Assembly: GCA_964537285.1 (NCBI GenBank)
Contig: CAZHZT010000078.1
Span: 1-27,112 of the forward strand
From: CAZHZT01 sp964537285
GTDB taxonomy: Bacteria; Bacteroidota; Bacteroidia; Chitinophagales; Saprospiraceae
Reading direction: 5' to 3'
DNA: 27,112 nt
Shown: positions 8,506-15,013 of the stretch, one piece after another
Layout: each line of letters begins with the position of its first letter
How positions within the stretch are numbered: position 1 is the stretch's first letter
Made by a program: the position numbers and the translations under genes
The notes under the pieces: model-generated
Database searches by the model: none
Told to the model about the DNA's origin: nothing
The model's input: only the letters and a program-made list of their open reading frames with translations

Positions 8506-8596
8506 AAATTGTGAAAAAATGGAACTTCGAATATGAGTCATCCCGAATTTTCGGGATGACTCATATTTGAAGTTCCACACAATTTATCAAAGAACG
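8506..8596. repeat. Inverted repeat R2 with ATGAGTCATCCCGAA core
   Basis: AACTTCGAATATGAGTCATC... (from 8523) runs to CCCGAA at 8547 and returns from TTCGGGATGACTCATATT at 8550 to AAGTT. The stem is about 25 bp with one mismatch and almost no loop. The outer flanks AAATTGTG...GGAACTTC and GAAGTTCC...CACACAATTT, followed by TCAAAGAACG, match the R2 family. It lies 37 bases after the DUF2807 lipoprotein gene and could act as its terminator. Confidence 0.8.
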
Positions 8597-8671
8597 TTAG
8601 TTTTTTATTGGAAAAAACATTATCAATAAAATTCGCCTGATTCAGGCCAATTGCTATCAAAAAAGTAATTA

Positions 8672-9157
8672 ATGAAAAAGAGCTTCAATTGTTCGCAAAT
8701 CGTTTTAATCCTTTGTCTTTTGGGCTGTATTGCATGTGGAAAGAAAAACGCACCGCCACCCGAAAACCCTGAAGAAGCCCTTATAGGGGAATGGGAAAAT
8801 GCTGCTTTTAAGGTAGATGTAGCTTCTGCCGAAGGCGGTTCTGAGGCTTATACCGTAGAAGTAAACAAAGACGAATGGGAAGTCAAAATGAATATGCTGC
8901 CAATCAAAACGCAATTTCTGCCAGATCACAAATACAAAGCTGAATACCGAAGCCTGGGAGACTCCCTGCTCCGTCGTCACCGAGGAATTTGGAAAGTATT
9001 CGGAGATTCCCTTGTTATTATCGAACCCGATGAAATTTATCAATACCAATTAAAATGGATTGGAAGTAAAACCGTTCATTTTCAAATTATGCTCGATTGG
9101 GACGGTGACGGGCAAGAAGACGATGATTATAAGGGTATTTATGAAAAAGTAAAATAA
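8672..9157 (+). CDS. Small lipocalin-like lipoprotein
   Basis: This is a 161-residue exported lipoprotein: the signal sequence ends in GCIAC, giving lipidated Cys22. A short Pro-rich linker (APPPENPEE) leads to ALIGEWENAAFKVDV, a start typical of lipocalin-like domains in Bacteroidota. The strands HKYKAEYRSLGD, HRGIWKVFGDSLVII and YQYQLKWIGSKTVHFQIM follow. A DWDGDGQEDDD segment near the C-terminus is acidic and could bind calcium. No specific ligand can be named. The gene stands alone between hairpin elements. Confidence 0.6.
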   Translation: MKKSFNCSQIVLILCLLGCIACGKKNAPPPENPEEALIGEWENAAFKVDVASAEGGSEAYTVEVNKDEWEVKMNMLPIKTQFLPDHKYKAEYRSLGDSLLRRHRGIWKVFGDSLVIIEPDEIYQYQLKWIGSKTVHFQIMLDWDGDGQEDDDYKGIYEKVK

Positions 9158-9237
9158 TTATAATTTATTTTGCGTTTTCAAAATTAAATGCTAAATTGCA
9201 TTGGTGTTCTAATTGAAAACAAATGTTGTTCGTTTTA

Positions 9238-9255
9238 GCCGTTTTATAAAACGGC
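9238..9255. repeat. Perfect 18-bp palindrome in an AT-rich gap
   Basis: GCCGTTTTATAAAACGGC is its own reverse complement. It sits inside a 338-base AT-rich gap (9158–9495) in which I see no convincing gene. Apart from this palindrome and the hairpin at 9393–9436 the gap holds nothing that I recognise. Confidence 0.6.
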
Positions 9256-9392
9256 ATACTTTTAACTACCAAAATTAAACCAAAAACAAATGGAAAAACG
9301 TTGTTCACATTCCTTATCAATTCATCATTCCTTAGGTATTCAATTCGTTTATTTAATGCTAGTTTTTCGCCTTTTGCATTAAGCTTATGCTG

Positions 9393-9436
9393 AAGAAGGG
9401 GAAGAGGCACGCGGTAGCGTGCCTCTTCCCCTTCTT
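9393..9436. repeat. Perfect 20-bp hairpin, GAGGCACGC apex family
   Basis: Bases 9393–9412 pair perfectly with 9417–9436 around the loop GGTA. The apex GAGGCACGCGGTAGCGTGCC is shared, apart from the loop, with 11130–11161 and 18093–18124, but the lower stem differs (AAGAAGGGGAA here, AGAGA there). It is followed by AGAACAAGTCTA, also seen after the 18193 element. The hairpin lies 59 bases before the peroxidase start. Confidence 0.8.
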
Positions 9437-9495
9437 TAGGATTAGAACAAGTCTAATAAAAAAACATATTTTTCAACTTCAAAATTTCCAATTTT

Positions 9496-10923
9496 ATGAA
9501 ACACGGTGGAAGTTTCACTTCGTTTAATGACCCCACAGCTGTTAACTTTGGTGGGTTCTTTGGGAAAATGTTCCCACATTTACCAGCTTTTGATCCCGTT
9601 GGCGCAACCGACGAGGCTAAAATTGATGCTCTAAAAGCGCTTGCTGACCGCTTCTTTGTAGGGACAGACAACCCGGATAACGAAACCATTCCGGCAGCTT
9701 ACACTTACTTCGGTCAATTTGTGGATCACGATATTACTCTTGACACGATCTCCAGGTTGGACCGGCCTTCCAACCCTAGGGATATTCAAAATTTCCGGAC
9801 TCCTCGCCTGGAACTGGATAGCGTTTATGGTGGCGGTCCTGAGGCATCTCCTTACTTATATGATGGGATCAGGCTAATTGTCGGGCAAGTAGCTACAACT
9901 AATGAACCTGACCTCCAGCGTAACCTTGGAGGAAATCAACGCGCCATTATTGGCGATCCGCGGAATGATGAAAACTTCATTGTTGCCCAATTACATTTGG
10001 CTTTCATTAAGTTCCATAACAAGGTTGTAGAAGAATTAGAGCATAATTATCCTGGTTTTTCAGAGAAAAGAATATTTGAAGAAGCCAGAAGAATCGTGAC
10101 CTGGCATTACCAGTGGGTGGTACTTTATGATCTTGTAAAAAGACTTTCTTTACCGGCTGTTTTTAGGCAAAAAGATCCAAATGAAGGAGGCGTGCTTCCC
10201 GGGTTTGTTGAAGTGTTTTTAAAATATATCGATCTGAAGGAAAAGCTATTTATGCCGGTGGAATTCTCGGTAGCTGTTTTTCGTTTAGGCCATAGCATGG
10301 TTCGTCCGGCTTATGTAATAAATGATGTAATCGGTACAGAGGTTCCGATTTTTTCTACAACACCTGGGACATCAGACTTAAGAGGGTTCAGACCTTTAGA
10401 AGCTCAGCATACCATACAATGGAATAAGTTCCTGGATTTTGGCACTACGCCCCAATTTTCAAAGAAATTGGATACGCATTTATCTGCTCCTTTATCTGAT
10501 CTTCCGGATACGATAGTGGCAGATTTCATAAAAAATCTGGCAGCCCGGAATCTTATCAGGAGCTACCGCCTCCAACTGCCGTCCGGGCAGGATATTGCCA
10601 GAGTCATGGGAGAGGATCCTATTCTAAGTGATCAGTCCCCATTATGGTTTTATATATTAAGTGAGGCTATGGATCACAGTGGCGGCCCGGGAGAACCTGG
10701 CGGGCAAAGATTGGGCCGGGTGGGCTCAGAAATCCTGACGGAAGTTTTTTGGGCAATGATGGCATCGGACCCTACGTCTTACTTAAATGTCCACAGGAAT
10801 TGGACGCCAAGCGGTGAAACGGTGCTACAAATTCATACTGGCTCAGATCCATTCGAATTAAAGCATATTATCGAGTATGCTGAAATGCCCATAACAGAAG
10901 CGGATGTTCGTACGTATCTTTAG
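9496..10923 (+). CDS. Animal-type haem peroxidase (bacterial member)
   Basis: This is a haem peroxidase of the peroxidase–cyclooxygenase superfamily (PF03098), 475 residues, which uses H2O2 to oxidise small substrates or halides. Distal-site residues are visible as Q74, D77 and H78 in YFGQFVDHDITLD, whose aspartates also contribute to the Ca site. By alignment with the myeloperoxidase pattern R-x-x-E-M, the catalytic Arg is R156 and the haem-linked Glu is E159 (DPRNDEN). The Met of the sulfonium link is Asn here. The proximal His is H266 in FRLGHSMVRP, with N352 as its likely partner. No signal peptide is visible, so the protein may be cytoplasmic or leave by another route. Confidence 0.85.
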   Translation: MKHGGSFTSFNDPTAVNFGGFFGKMFPHLPAFDPVGATDEAKIDALKALADRFFVGTDNPDNETIPAAYTYFGQFVDHDITLDTISRLDRPSNPRDIQNFRTPRLELDSVYGGGPEASPYLYDGIRLIVGQVATTNEPDLQRNLGGNQRAIIGDPRNDENFIVAQLHLAFIKFHNKVVEELEHNYPGFSEKRIFEEARRIVTWHYQWVVLYDLVKRLSLPAVFRQKDPNEGGVLPGFVEVFLKYIDLKEKLFMPVEFSVAVFRLGHSMVRPAYVINDVIGTEVPIFSTTPGTSDLRGFRPLEAQHTIQWNKFLDFGTTPQFSKKLDTHLSAPLSDLPDTIVADFIKNLAARNLIRSYRLQLPSGQDIARVMGEDPILSDQSPLWFYILSEAMDHSGGPGEPGGQRLGRVGSEILTEVFWAMMASDPTSYLNVHRNWTPSGETVLQIHTGSDPFELKHIIEYAEMPITEADVRTYL

Positions 10924-10944
10924 AAGATAAAGGTAGAAATAAGT

Positions 10945-10973
10945 AACAGCCAAAAAATTATTTTTTGGCTGTT
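10945..10973 (+). terminator. Hairpin after peroxidase gene
   Basis: AACAGCCAAAAAA pairs with TTTTTTGGCTGTT around a 3-base TTA loop, 22 bases after the peroxidase stop. The stem is perfect over 13 bp. There is no T-run directly downstream, so intrinsic termination would rely on the T-rich right arm. Confidence 0.5.
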
Positions 10974-10981
10974 CTTGAGAA

Positions 10982-11126
10982 GGTGTTTTCAGCGATTCTC
11001 GCTTTGAAAAATAAACGCGCCTAGGGCACGAAATTTCTTTGAGAGGGAGGCCAAAAGAAAATATCGCTGCGAAGCGGCGTAAATTTGGTTTTGGATTTCC
11101 AAAACGAGAATTGCTGTGGTGTTTTC
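10982..11126. mobile_element. MITE-like insertion with 9-bp direct repeats
   Basis: GGTGTTTTC occurs at 10982–10990 and again at 11118–11126. Between them lie 127 bases whose ends are inverted repeats: AGCGATTCTCGCTTTG at 10991 and, read on the other strand, AGCAATTCTCGTTTTG ending at 11115. The related locus at 18067–18124 has the same flanks (GCTGTTCTTGAGAAGGTGTT... then the GAGGCACGC hairpin) with a single GGTGTTTTC and no insert. It therefore looks like the empty site. There is no transposase, so the element would depend on one elsewhere. Confidence 0.7.
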
Positions 11127-11129
11127 TTC

Positions 11130-11161
11130 AGAGAGAGGCACGCGTCAGCGTGCCTCTCTCT
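11130..11161. repeat. Hairpin, GAGGCACGC apex family
   Basis: AGAGAGAGGCACGC (11130–11143) pairs perfectly with GCGTGCCTCTCTCT (11148–11161). It is followed by AAAAATAACC and then GGCGACAAAATGAAATGCA, all matching 18093–18168. The rest of the gap up to the channel gene (to 11292) shows nothing further. Confidence 0.8.
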
Positions 11162-11292
11162 AAAAATAACCGGCGGCGACAAAATGAAATGCATACCTAT
11201 GAAACGGCCTCTTTTATTCATTTCAACCTTTATCTTGTGATTTAACGCCTTCTTTACTAGGAGGTGTAAATACAATACTGCATTTTTGCAGA

Positions 11293-12312
11293 ATGGAAGC
11301 AGAGTTGAAATTATTAAATAGGCGATTGCGCAGAGCAGTAGTAGCCTTTGGCTTGATCTTGGCCATTGGAATGTTGGGGTATCGTTTTCTTGGAGAAGAT
11401 GTATCTTGGATTGACGGGCTTTACATGACCTTCCTCACTGTAACGACTATCGGTTTTCATGAAGTCGTTATTCTAGATGACAATATCCCGGGCCAGATTT
11501 TTACGATGGCTATTGCCGTTGCCGGAATTGGTATTCTTACCTATGGATTTTCTAACTTTGCTGCTTTAGTAATCGAAAGTGATCTTAGTAATCCCTTGAG
11601 GCGAAGGCAATGGGAAAATACCGTTAAAAAAATGCATAATCATTTTATAATCTGTGGAGCAAGCCGGGTCGGCTGGCAAATTGCGGAAGAGTTGGAGCGC
11701 ACTAAACGCCCATATGTTATTGGAGATTTAAATGAAGAAAAGGTAGAACTCTTAAATGAACATTTTAAAGTTGGCAAAGCTATTCACGGCGATTGCACAG
11801 AAGAAGAAATACTGGAGAAGCTGGGAATCACTAAAGCTAAAGGCTTATTCATTACTACCCGGGACGATAACTTGAACCTGGTGATCGTTGTTACTGTTCG
11901 ACAGCTTAATCCTACAATCAATATCATTTGTCACTGCAAAGAGCCGGATAATACACGTAAGCTAAAAGCCGTTGGCGCAACTAAGGTCGTTTCTCCCGCT
12001 CATATCGGTGGCTTGCGGATGGCTTCAGAAATGCTTCGGCCGACCGTCACGACCTTTTTGGATGAAATGATGCGCGAGATCCACCAGGATCTTCGAATTG
12101 AAGAAGTAACCGTCGGTGGTTTTTTTCATAGAAAAACAGTAGAAGAACTGCCTATAGATGACCTGCCCAAAACCTTATTACTTGCCGTAAAGCATGGAGA
12201 TCAATGGGTCTACAATCCGCCGCGTGATCACTTTTTGAATGAGGGATGCCGTATTATTGTCATGACAACACCCGACGAATTAAAAGAACTGGTTCGTATC
12301 GTTAAACAATGA
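11293..12312 (+). CDS. K+ channel with RCK (TrkA-N/TrkA-C) domains
   Basis: This 339-residue protein is a two-helix ion channel subunit with a cytoplasmic gating ring. TM1 is about residues 13–32 and TM2 about 68–94, with a pore loop between them reading TFLTVTTIGFHEVV. The canonical filter is TVGYG; here it is TIGFH, with His56 where the second filter Gly should be. An RCK_N domain follows (about 115–235, nucleotide loop FIICGASRVGWQIAEEL), then RCK_C (about 255–339). The channel would assemble as a tetramer and be gated by a nucleotide, Ca2+ or a similar ligand. The filter change makes K+ selectivity uncertain. The gene is monocistronic and converges on sseA. Confidence 0.85.
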   Translation: MEAELKLLNRRLRRAVVAFGLILAIGMLGYRFLGEDVSWIDGLYMTFLTVTTIGFHEVVILDDNIPGQIFTMAIAVAGIGILTYGFSNFAALVIESDLSNPLRRRQWENTVKKMHNHFIICGASRVGWQIAEELERTKRPYVIGDLNEEKVELLNEHFKVGKAIHGDCTEEEILEKLGITKAKGLFITTRDDNLNLVIVVTVRQLNPTINIICHCKEPDNTRKLKAVGATKVVSPAHIGGLRMASEMLRPTVTTFLDEMMREIHQDLRIEEVTVGGFFHRKTVEELPIDDLPKTLLLAVKHGDQWVYNPPRDHFLNEGCRIIVMTTPDELKELVRIVKQ

Positions 12313-12328
12313 TCTTTGCCGAAACGGC

Positions 12329-12360
12329 AGCGATTCTCGCTCTGAAAACCGAAAATCGCT
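12329..12360. repeat. Short hairpin carrying the MITE terminal sequence
   Basis: AGCGATTCTCG at 12329 and CGAAAATCGCT ending at 12360 pair with one mismatch. The left arm is the same sequence as the left end of the insertion at 10991, so this resembles a deleted derivative of that element. It sits in the 107-base gap between the convergent channel and sulfurtransferase genes and could terminate either transcript. A single related motif, CAGCGAGAATCGCTG, lies at 24093–24107. Confidence 0.6.
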
Positions 12361-12419
12361 AGTGCTTCAGCAACAAGTCTATTTGATGAGAATGCCTTCA
12401 TATTTTGCCCTGGAAAATA

Positions 12420-13259
12420 TCATTCGACGGAGTGCTCGGGATCCGTGATCCATTCGCTCCAGGAACCAAGGTATAGCTTCCCTTCTCCCAAGCCCGCGTG
12501 TTTGAGTGCTAAGAGATTGTGACAGGCTGTGACTCCGGAGCCACAATAAAATACAGCTTGCTGAGCTTCTTTTCCTTGTAATGTTTTCGCGAATTGTTCT
12601 CTCAATACTTCCTTGGATTTAAATAAACCCTCATTGTTTACATTATTCATGAACGGTGCATTTATGGCACCAGGTATATGTCCTGCTACAGGATCAATGG
12701 GTTCATTGAGGCCTTGGTAACGTTCTTGAGATCGCGAATCGATAATAATCTGATTATCATTTTTATTTTTTAATAGGTCATTACCTGTTTTTATAAGTTT
12801 CTGTTCTTTAATTTTAGGATTAAAGGCTTCGGTTTTAGCTTGTGGAAGATTTTTCTCAACAGGCAAGTGTGATTGAATCCAGTGCTGCCAGCCACCATTT
12901 AGAACAGCTGTGTTTTCGTGGCCCATATATTGTAATAGCCACCATAAACGGGCGGCGATTCCTCCGGATTTGTAGTCATAGACAATAACCTGAGCATCCT
13001 CTTTAATACCCCATGAAGCAAAAAGTTCAATAAGTTTGGTTAAATCAGGCATGGGATGCCTTCCCGTTTTGCCGGGAATATGCGGGGAAGATAAATCCTC
13101 ATCCAAATGAGCGTAGTAAGCTCCGGGGATGTGGCTTTCGAGGTAGTCCTGACGTCCTTTTTCCGGATGGTGTAATGAATAGCGGCAATCGATGATTACC
13201 CAATTGGGATCGTTCAGCTGCTGGTTTAGTTGATTGGCTGATATTAGTGTTTGAAACAT
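12420..13259 (-). CDS. sseA: 3-mercaptopyruvate sulfurtransferase (tandem rhodanese)
   Basis: The enzyme transfers sulfur from 3-mercaptopyruvate to a thiophilic acceptor such as cyanide or a thiol, via a cysteine persulfide. The 279-residue product has an inactive N-terminal rhodanese domain (about 1–135, with IDCRYSLHHPEKGRQDYLES and HIPGAYYAHLDEDLS). A catalytic C-terminal domain follows (about 155–279). The active-site loop is CGSGVTA with Cys239, the form typical of mercaptopyruvate sulfurtransferases rather than the CRKGVT of thiosulfate enzymes. Length and layout match E. coli SseA. It stands alone; the upstream gap on its 5' side is filled by the large palindrome at 13338–13722. Confidence 0.88.
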   Translation of the reverse strand: MFQTLISANQLNQQLNDPNWVIIDCRYSLHHPEKGRQDYLESHIPGAYYAHLDEDLSSPHIPGKTGRHPMPDLTKLIELFASWGIKEDAQVIVYDYKSGGIAARLWWLLQYMGHENTAVLNGGWQHWIQSHLPVEKNLPQAKTEAFNPKIKEQKLIKTGNDLLKNKNDNQIIIDSRSQERYQGLNEPIDPVAGHIPGAINAPFMNNVNNEGLFKSKEVLREQFAKTLQGKEAQQAVFYCGSGVTACHNLLALKHAGLGEGKLYLGSWSEWITDPEHSVE

Positions 13260-13337
13260 GGGTTTGATTTTTTGAATAAGTTAAATATTCAGGCTCTACA
13301 TGATTTTATTTGGTCGAAATTAATTTGGGAAGCCTTA

Positions 13338-13722
13338 AAGCAGGCCGTTAGGCCTGCCTGATCGTAGCCCTGGGTTCTCCCAGGGTTATAAGATATGGAG
13401 ACCAACTTCCGCGTAGCGGAAGCACTTCTTTAGTTTTTCCTATTGTGTTGCGGTCTACCGCTCAATGTCGTCAACTTAAGCTTTTTCTTTGCCTGGCGCT
13501 TTAGCACCGGGTGTCGTGTTAAGACTTATCGGGGCTTTAGCCCCTGAATAACTAAAGGGCTAAAGCCCAATCTCACAATTCCCCCCCGGCACTGAAGTGC
13601 CGGGCTATAAAGAACTTAGGTTGACAACATTGATGCTACCGCTGCACGGAATCAATGAGGTTGAATAACCTAATCCTCAAGAAGGCCTGGGGCTACTATC
13701 AGGCAGGCCTAACGGCCTGCTT
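13338..13722. repeat. Concentric palindromic element, 385 bp
   Basis: The outer arms 13338–13362 and 13698–13722 are perfect 25-bp inverted repeats. Inside them successive shells also pair: AATGTCGTCAACTTAAG with CTTAGGTTGACAACATT, GCCTGGCGCTTTAGCACCGG with CCGGCACTGAAGTGCCGGG, and GGGCTTTAGCCC with GGGCTAAAGCCC near the centre. Independent hairpins also occur, such as CTTCCGCGTAGCGGAAG (13406–13422) and CCCTGGGTTCTCCCAGGG. No coding sequence is present. It accounts for most of the 589-base gap between sseA and mscS. The palindromic units resemble REP sequences mobilised by RAYT transposases. Confidence 0.85.
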
Positions 13723-13848
13723 TTTGTTCTTTAAACGAGTACCAAATGAAATCATCTAGAATCATCTTTAAAAAACACTGCGAAAAACATTTGCCCTGAA
13801 ATATAGGATTTCTTAGCTTTAGCTCCAAAATAAAACTAATTAGGCAAA

Positions 13849-14667
13849 ATGGAAAACTTAAATGAGTATTGGAACATTGGAGTTCAATTGATAATGACTT
13901 ACGGGCCAAATTTGCTATTGGCCATTCTGGTGCTAATCATTGGTTTTTGGGTGGTCAAGCGGCTGTCAAGGTTAATTGGTCGGTCATTAGATAAAGCGAA
14001 TTTTAGCCCTGAAATCACTCCATTTATCGTATCTTTCGTAGATATAGGCTTGAAAATATTGGTCCTGATGAGTGTTGCAGGTATTGTAGGTATTGAGACG
14101 GCCTCTTTGGTGGCCGTTTTGGCGGCTGCCGGGTTTGCGGTAGGTCTTGCCCTACAAGGAAGTTTATCAAATTTTGCAGCAGGAATTATCATTTTGGTTT
14201 TCCGACCTTATAAAGTAGGAGATTGGATTGAAGTCGACGAAAAATTCGGGAAAGTAGAATCCATTCAAATTTTCAATACTCTGATTGTCACTCCTGGAAA
14301 TAAAACATTGATCATTCCCAATGGACAAATAGTTGACAATATTGTTACAAATTTTTCTTCTAAAGGATACATTCGGATGGAATTGGAAGTGACCATGCCT
14401 TATGAAGAAAGTTTCCCAAAAGTCCGGGAGATCATTTTAGCAGTGCTTACTGAAATTCCTAAGGTGCTGGCCAATCCTGAGTCCGAAATAGGAATTGTTT
14501 CTTATGATAGCCATAATCTCATTGTTGGTGTCAGGCCTTTTATTGAACCTGATGACTATTGGGAAGTCACTTATGAAGTATATCGAGCGATCAAACAGGC
14601 ATTTAATGAGAACAATATAAAAGTTGCTTACTCTGAAGGTGTAGAAATGGGCCGTATAGGAAAGTAA
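13849..14667 (+). CDS. mscS: MscS-family mechanosensitive channel
   Basis: This is a small-conductance mechanosensitive channel that opens under membrane tension to release solutes on hypo-osmotic shock. The 272-residue protein has three membrane helices: about 15–37, 55–80 and a pore-lining TM3 (about 84–115) containing the Gly/Ala-rich AAAGFAVGLALQGSLSNFAA. The cytoplasmic beta domain starts at FRPYKVGDWIEV and continues with LIIPNGQIVDNIVTNFS. An alpha/beta vestibule follows to the C-terminus. Length is close to E. coli MscS (286). It has no operon partner. Confidence 0.9.
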   Translation: MENLNEYWNIGVQLIMTYGPNLLLAILVLIIGFWVVKRLSRLIGRSLDKANFSPEITPFIVSFVDIGLKILVLMSVAGIVGIETASLVAVLAAAGFAVGLALQGSLSNFAAGIIILVFRPYKVGDWIEVDEKFGKVESIQIFNTLIVTPGNKTLIIPNGQIVDNIVTNFSSKGYIRMELEVTMPYEESFPKVREIILAVLTEIPKVLANPESEIGIVSYDSHNLIVGVRPFIEPDDYWEVTYEVYRAIKQAFNENNIKVAYSEGVEMGRIGK

Positions 14668-14680
14668 AGGGATAGATATA

Positions 14681-14720
14681 AAGCATGAGTCATCCCGAAG
14701 ATTCGGGATGACTCATGCTT
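14681..14720. terminator. Perfect 19-bp hairpin after mscS
   Basis: AAGCATGAGTCATCCCGAA (14681–14699) pairs perfectly with TTCGGGATGACTCATGCTT (14702–14720), 13 bases after the mscS stop. The core ATGAGTCATCCCGAA is shared with 8533–8547, and half of it appears at 14992–15003 next to the pntB stop. It may serve as the mscS terminator but is also a member of a dispersed REP-like family. Confidence 0.6.
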
Positions 14721-14796
14721 TCAAAAAAAAATATAAATTTCTGTTAATCAATGATGTATCTACTTTTTTCTTGATAAAAAAGTAGCAAAAAATCAA

Positions 14797-14933
14797 GGCT
14801 GTATTCAATTCTTAACGCTTTTTGAAAGGCTGGCAGCCTAAAATGAATAAACTCGCCGAGGCCCAAACAGTATTCATTTTTTAACGGCTGCCAGCCTTTC
14901 AAAAAGCTAAATTGAACAAGGCCGGTCCTAAGA
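14797..14933. repeat. Dispersed repeat R1, full inverted copy
   Basis: The left arm GCTTTTTGAAAGGCTGGCAG... (from 14817) pairs with the right arm ...CTGCCAGCCTTTCAAAAAGC (to 14907), with small bulges. Weaker complementarity continues outwards to about 14797 and 14926. The right half recurs at 12–81 and the left half recurs inverted at 27053–27112. It occupies the gap between mscS and pntB together with the 14681 hairpin and a TATGAAGTTCCTTA block (14973–14986). Confidence 0.85.
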
Positions 14934-15013
14934 TAAAGATTTACGGCATCTATTATTAACTATTTTGAGAATATGAAGTTCCTTAGAGTTCGGGATGACT
15001 CATTTTTCTCTGT

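Noticed and set aside
9165..9410. Minus-strand frame of 81 codons in the AT-rich gap before the peroxidase
   Set aside because: It begins within the perfect hairpin at 9393–9436, has no recognisable domain or signal, and its composition looks like untranslated AT-rich DNA.
9158..9492. Integron cassette or attC site in the AT-rich gap
   Set aside because: Some GTTGTT/AAC motifs exist, but I could not pair them into the R', L', L'', R'' layout, and no integrase is present.
13338..13722. CRISPR-like array
   Set aside because: The repeats are inverted and of differing sequence and spacing; there are no direct repeats with unique spacers and no cas genes.
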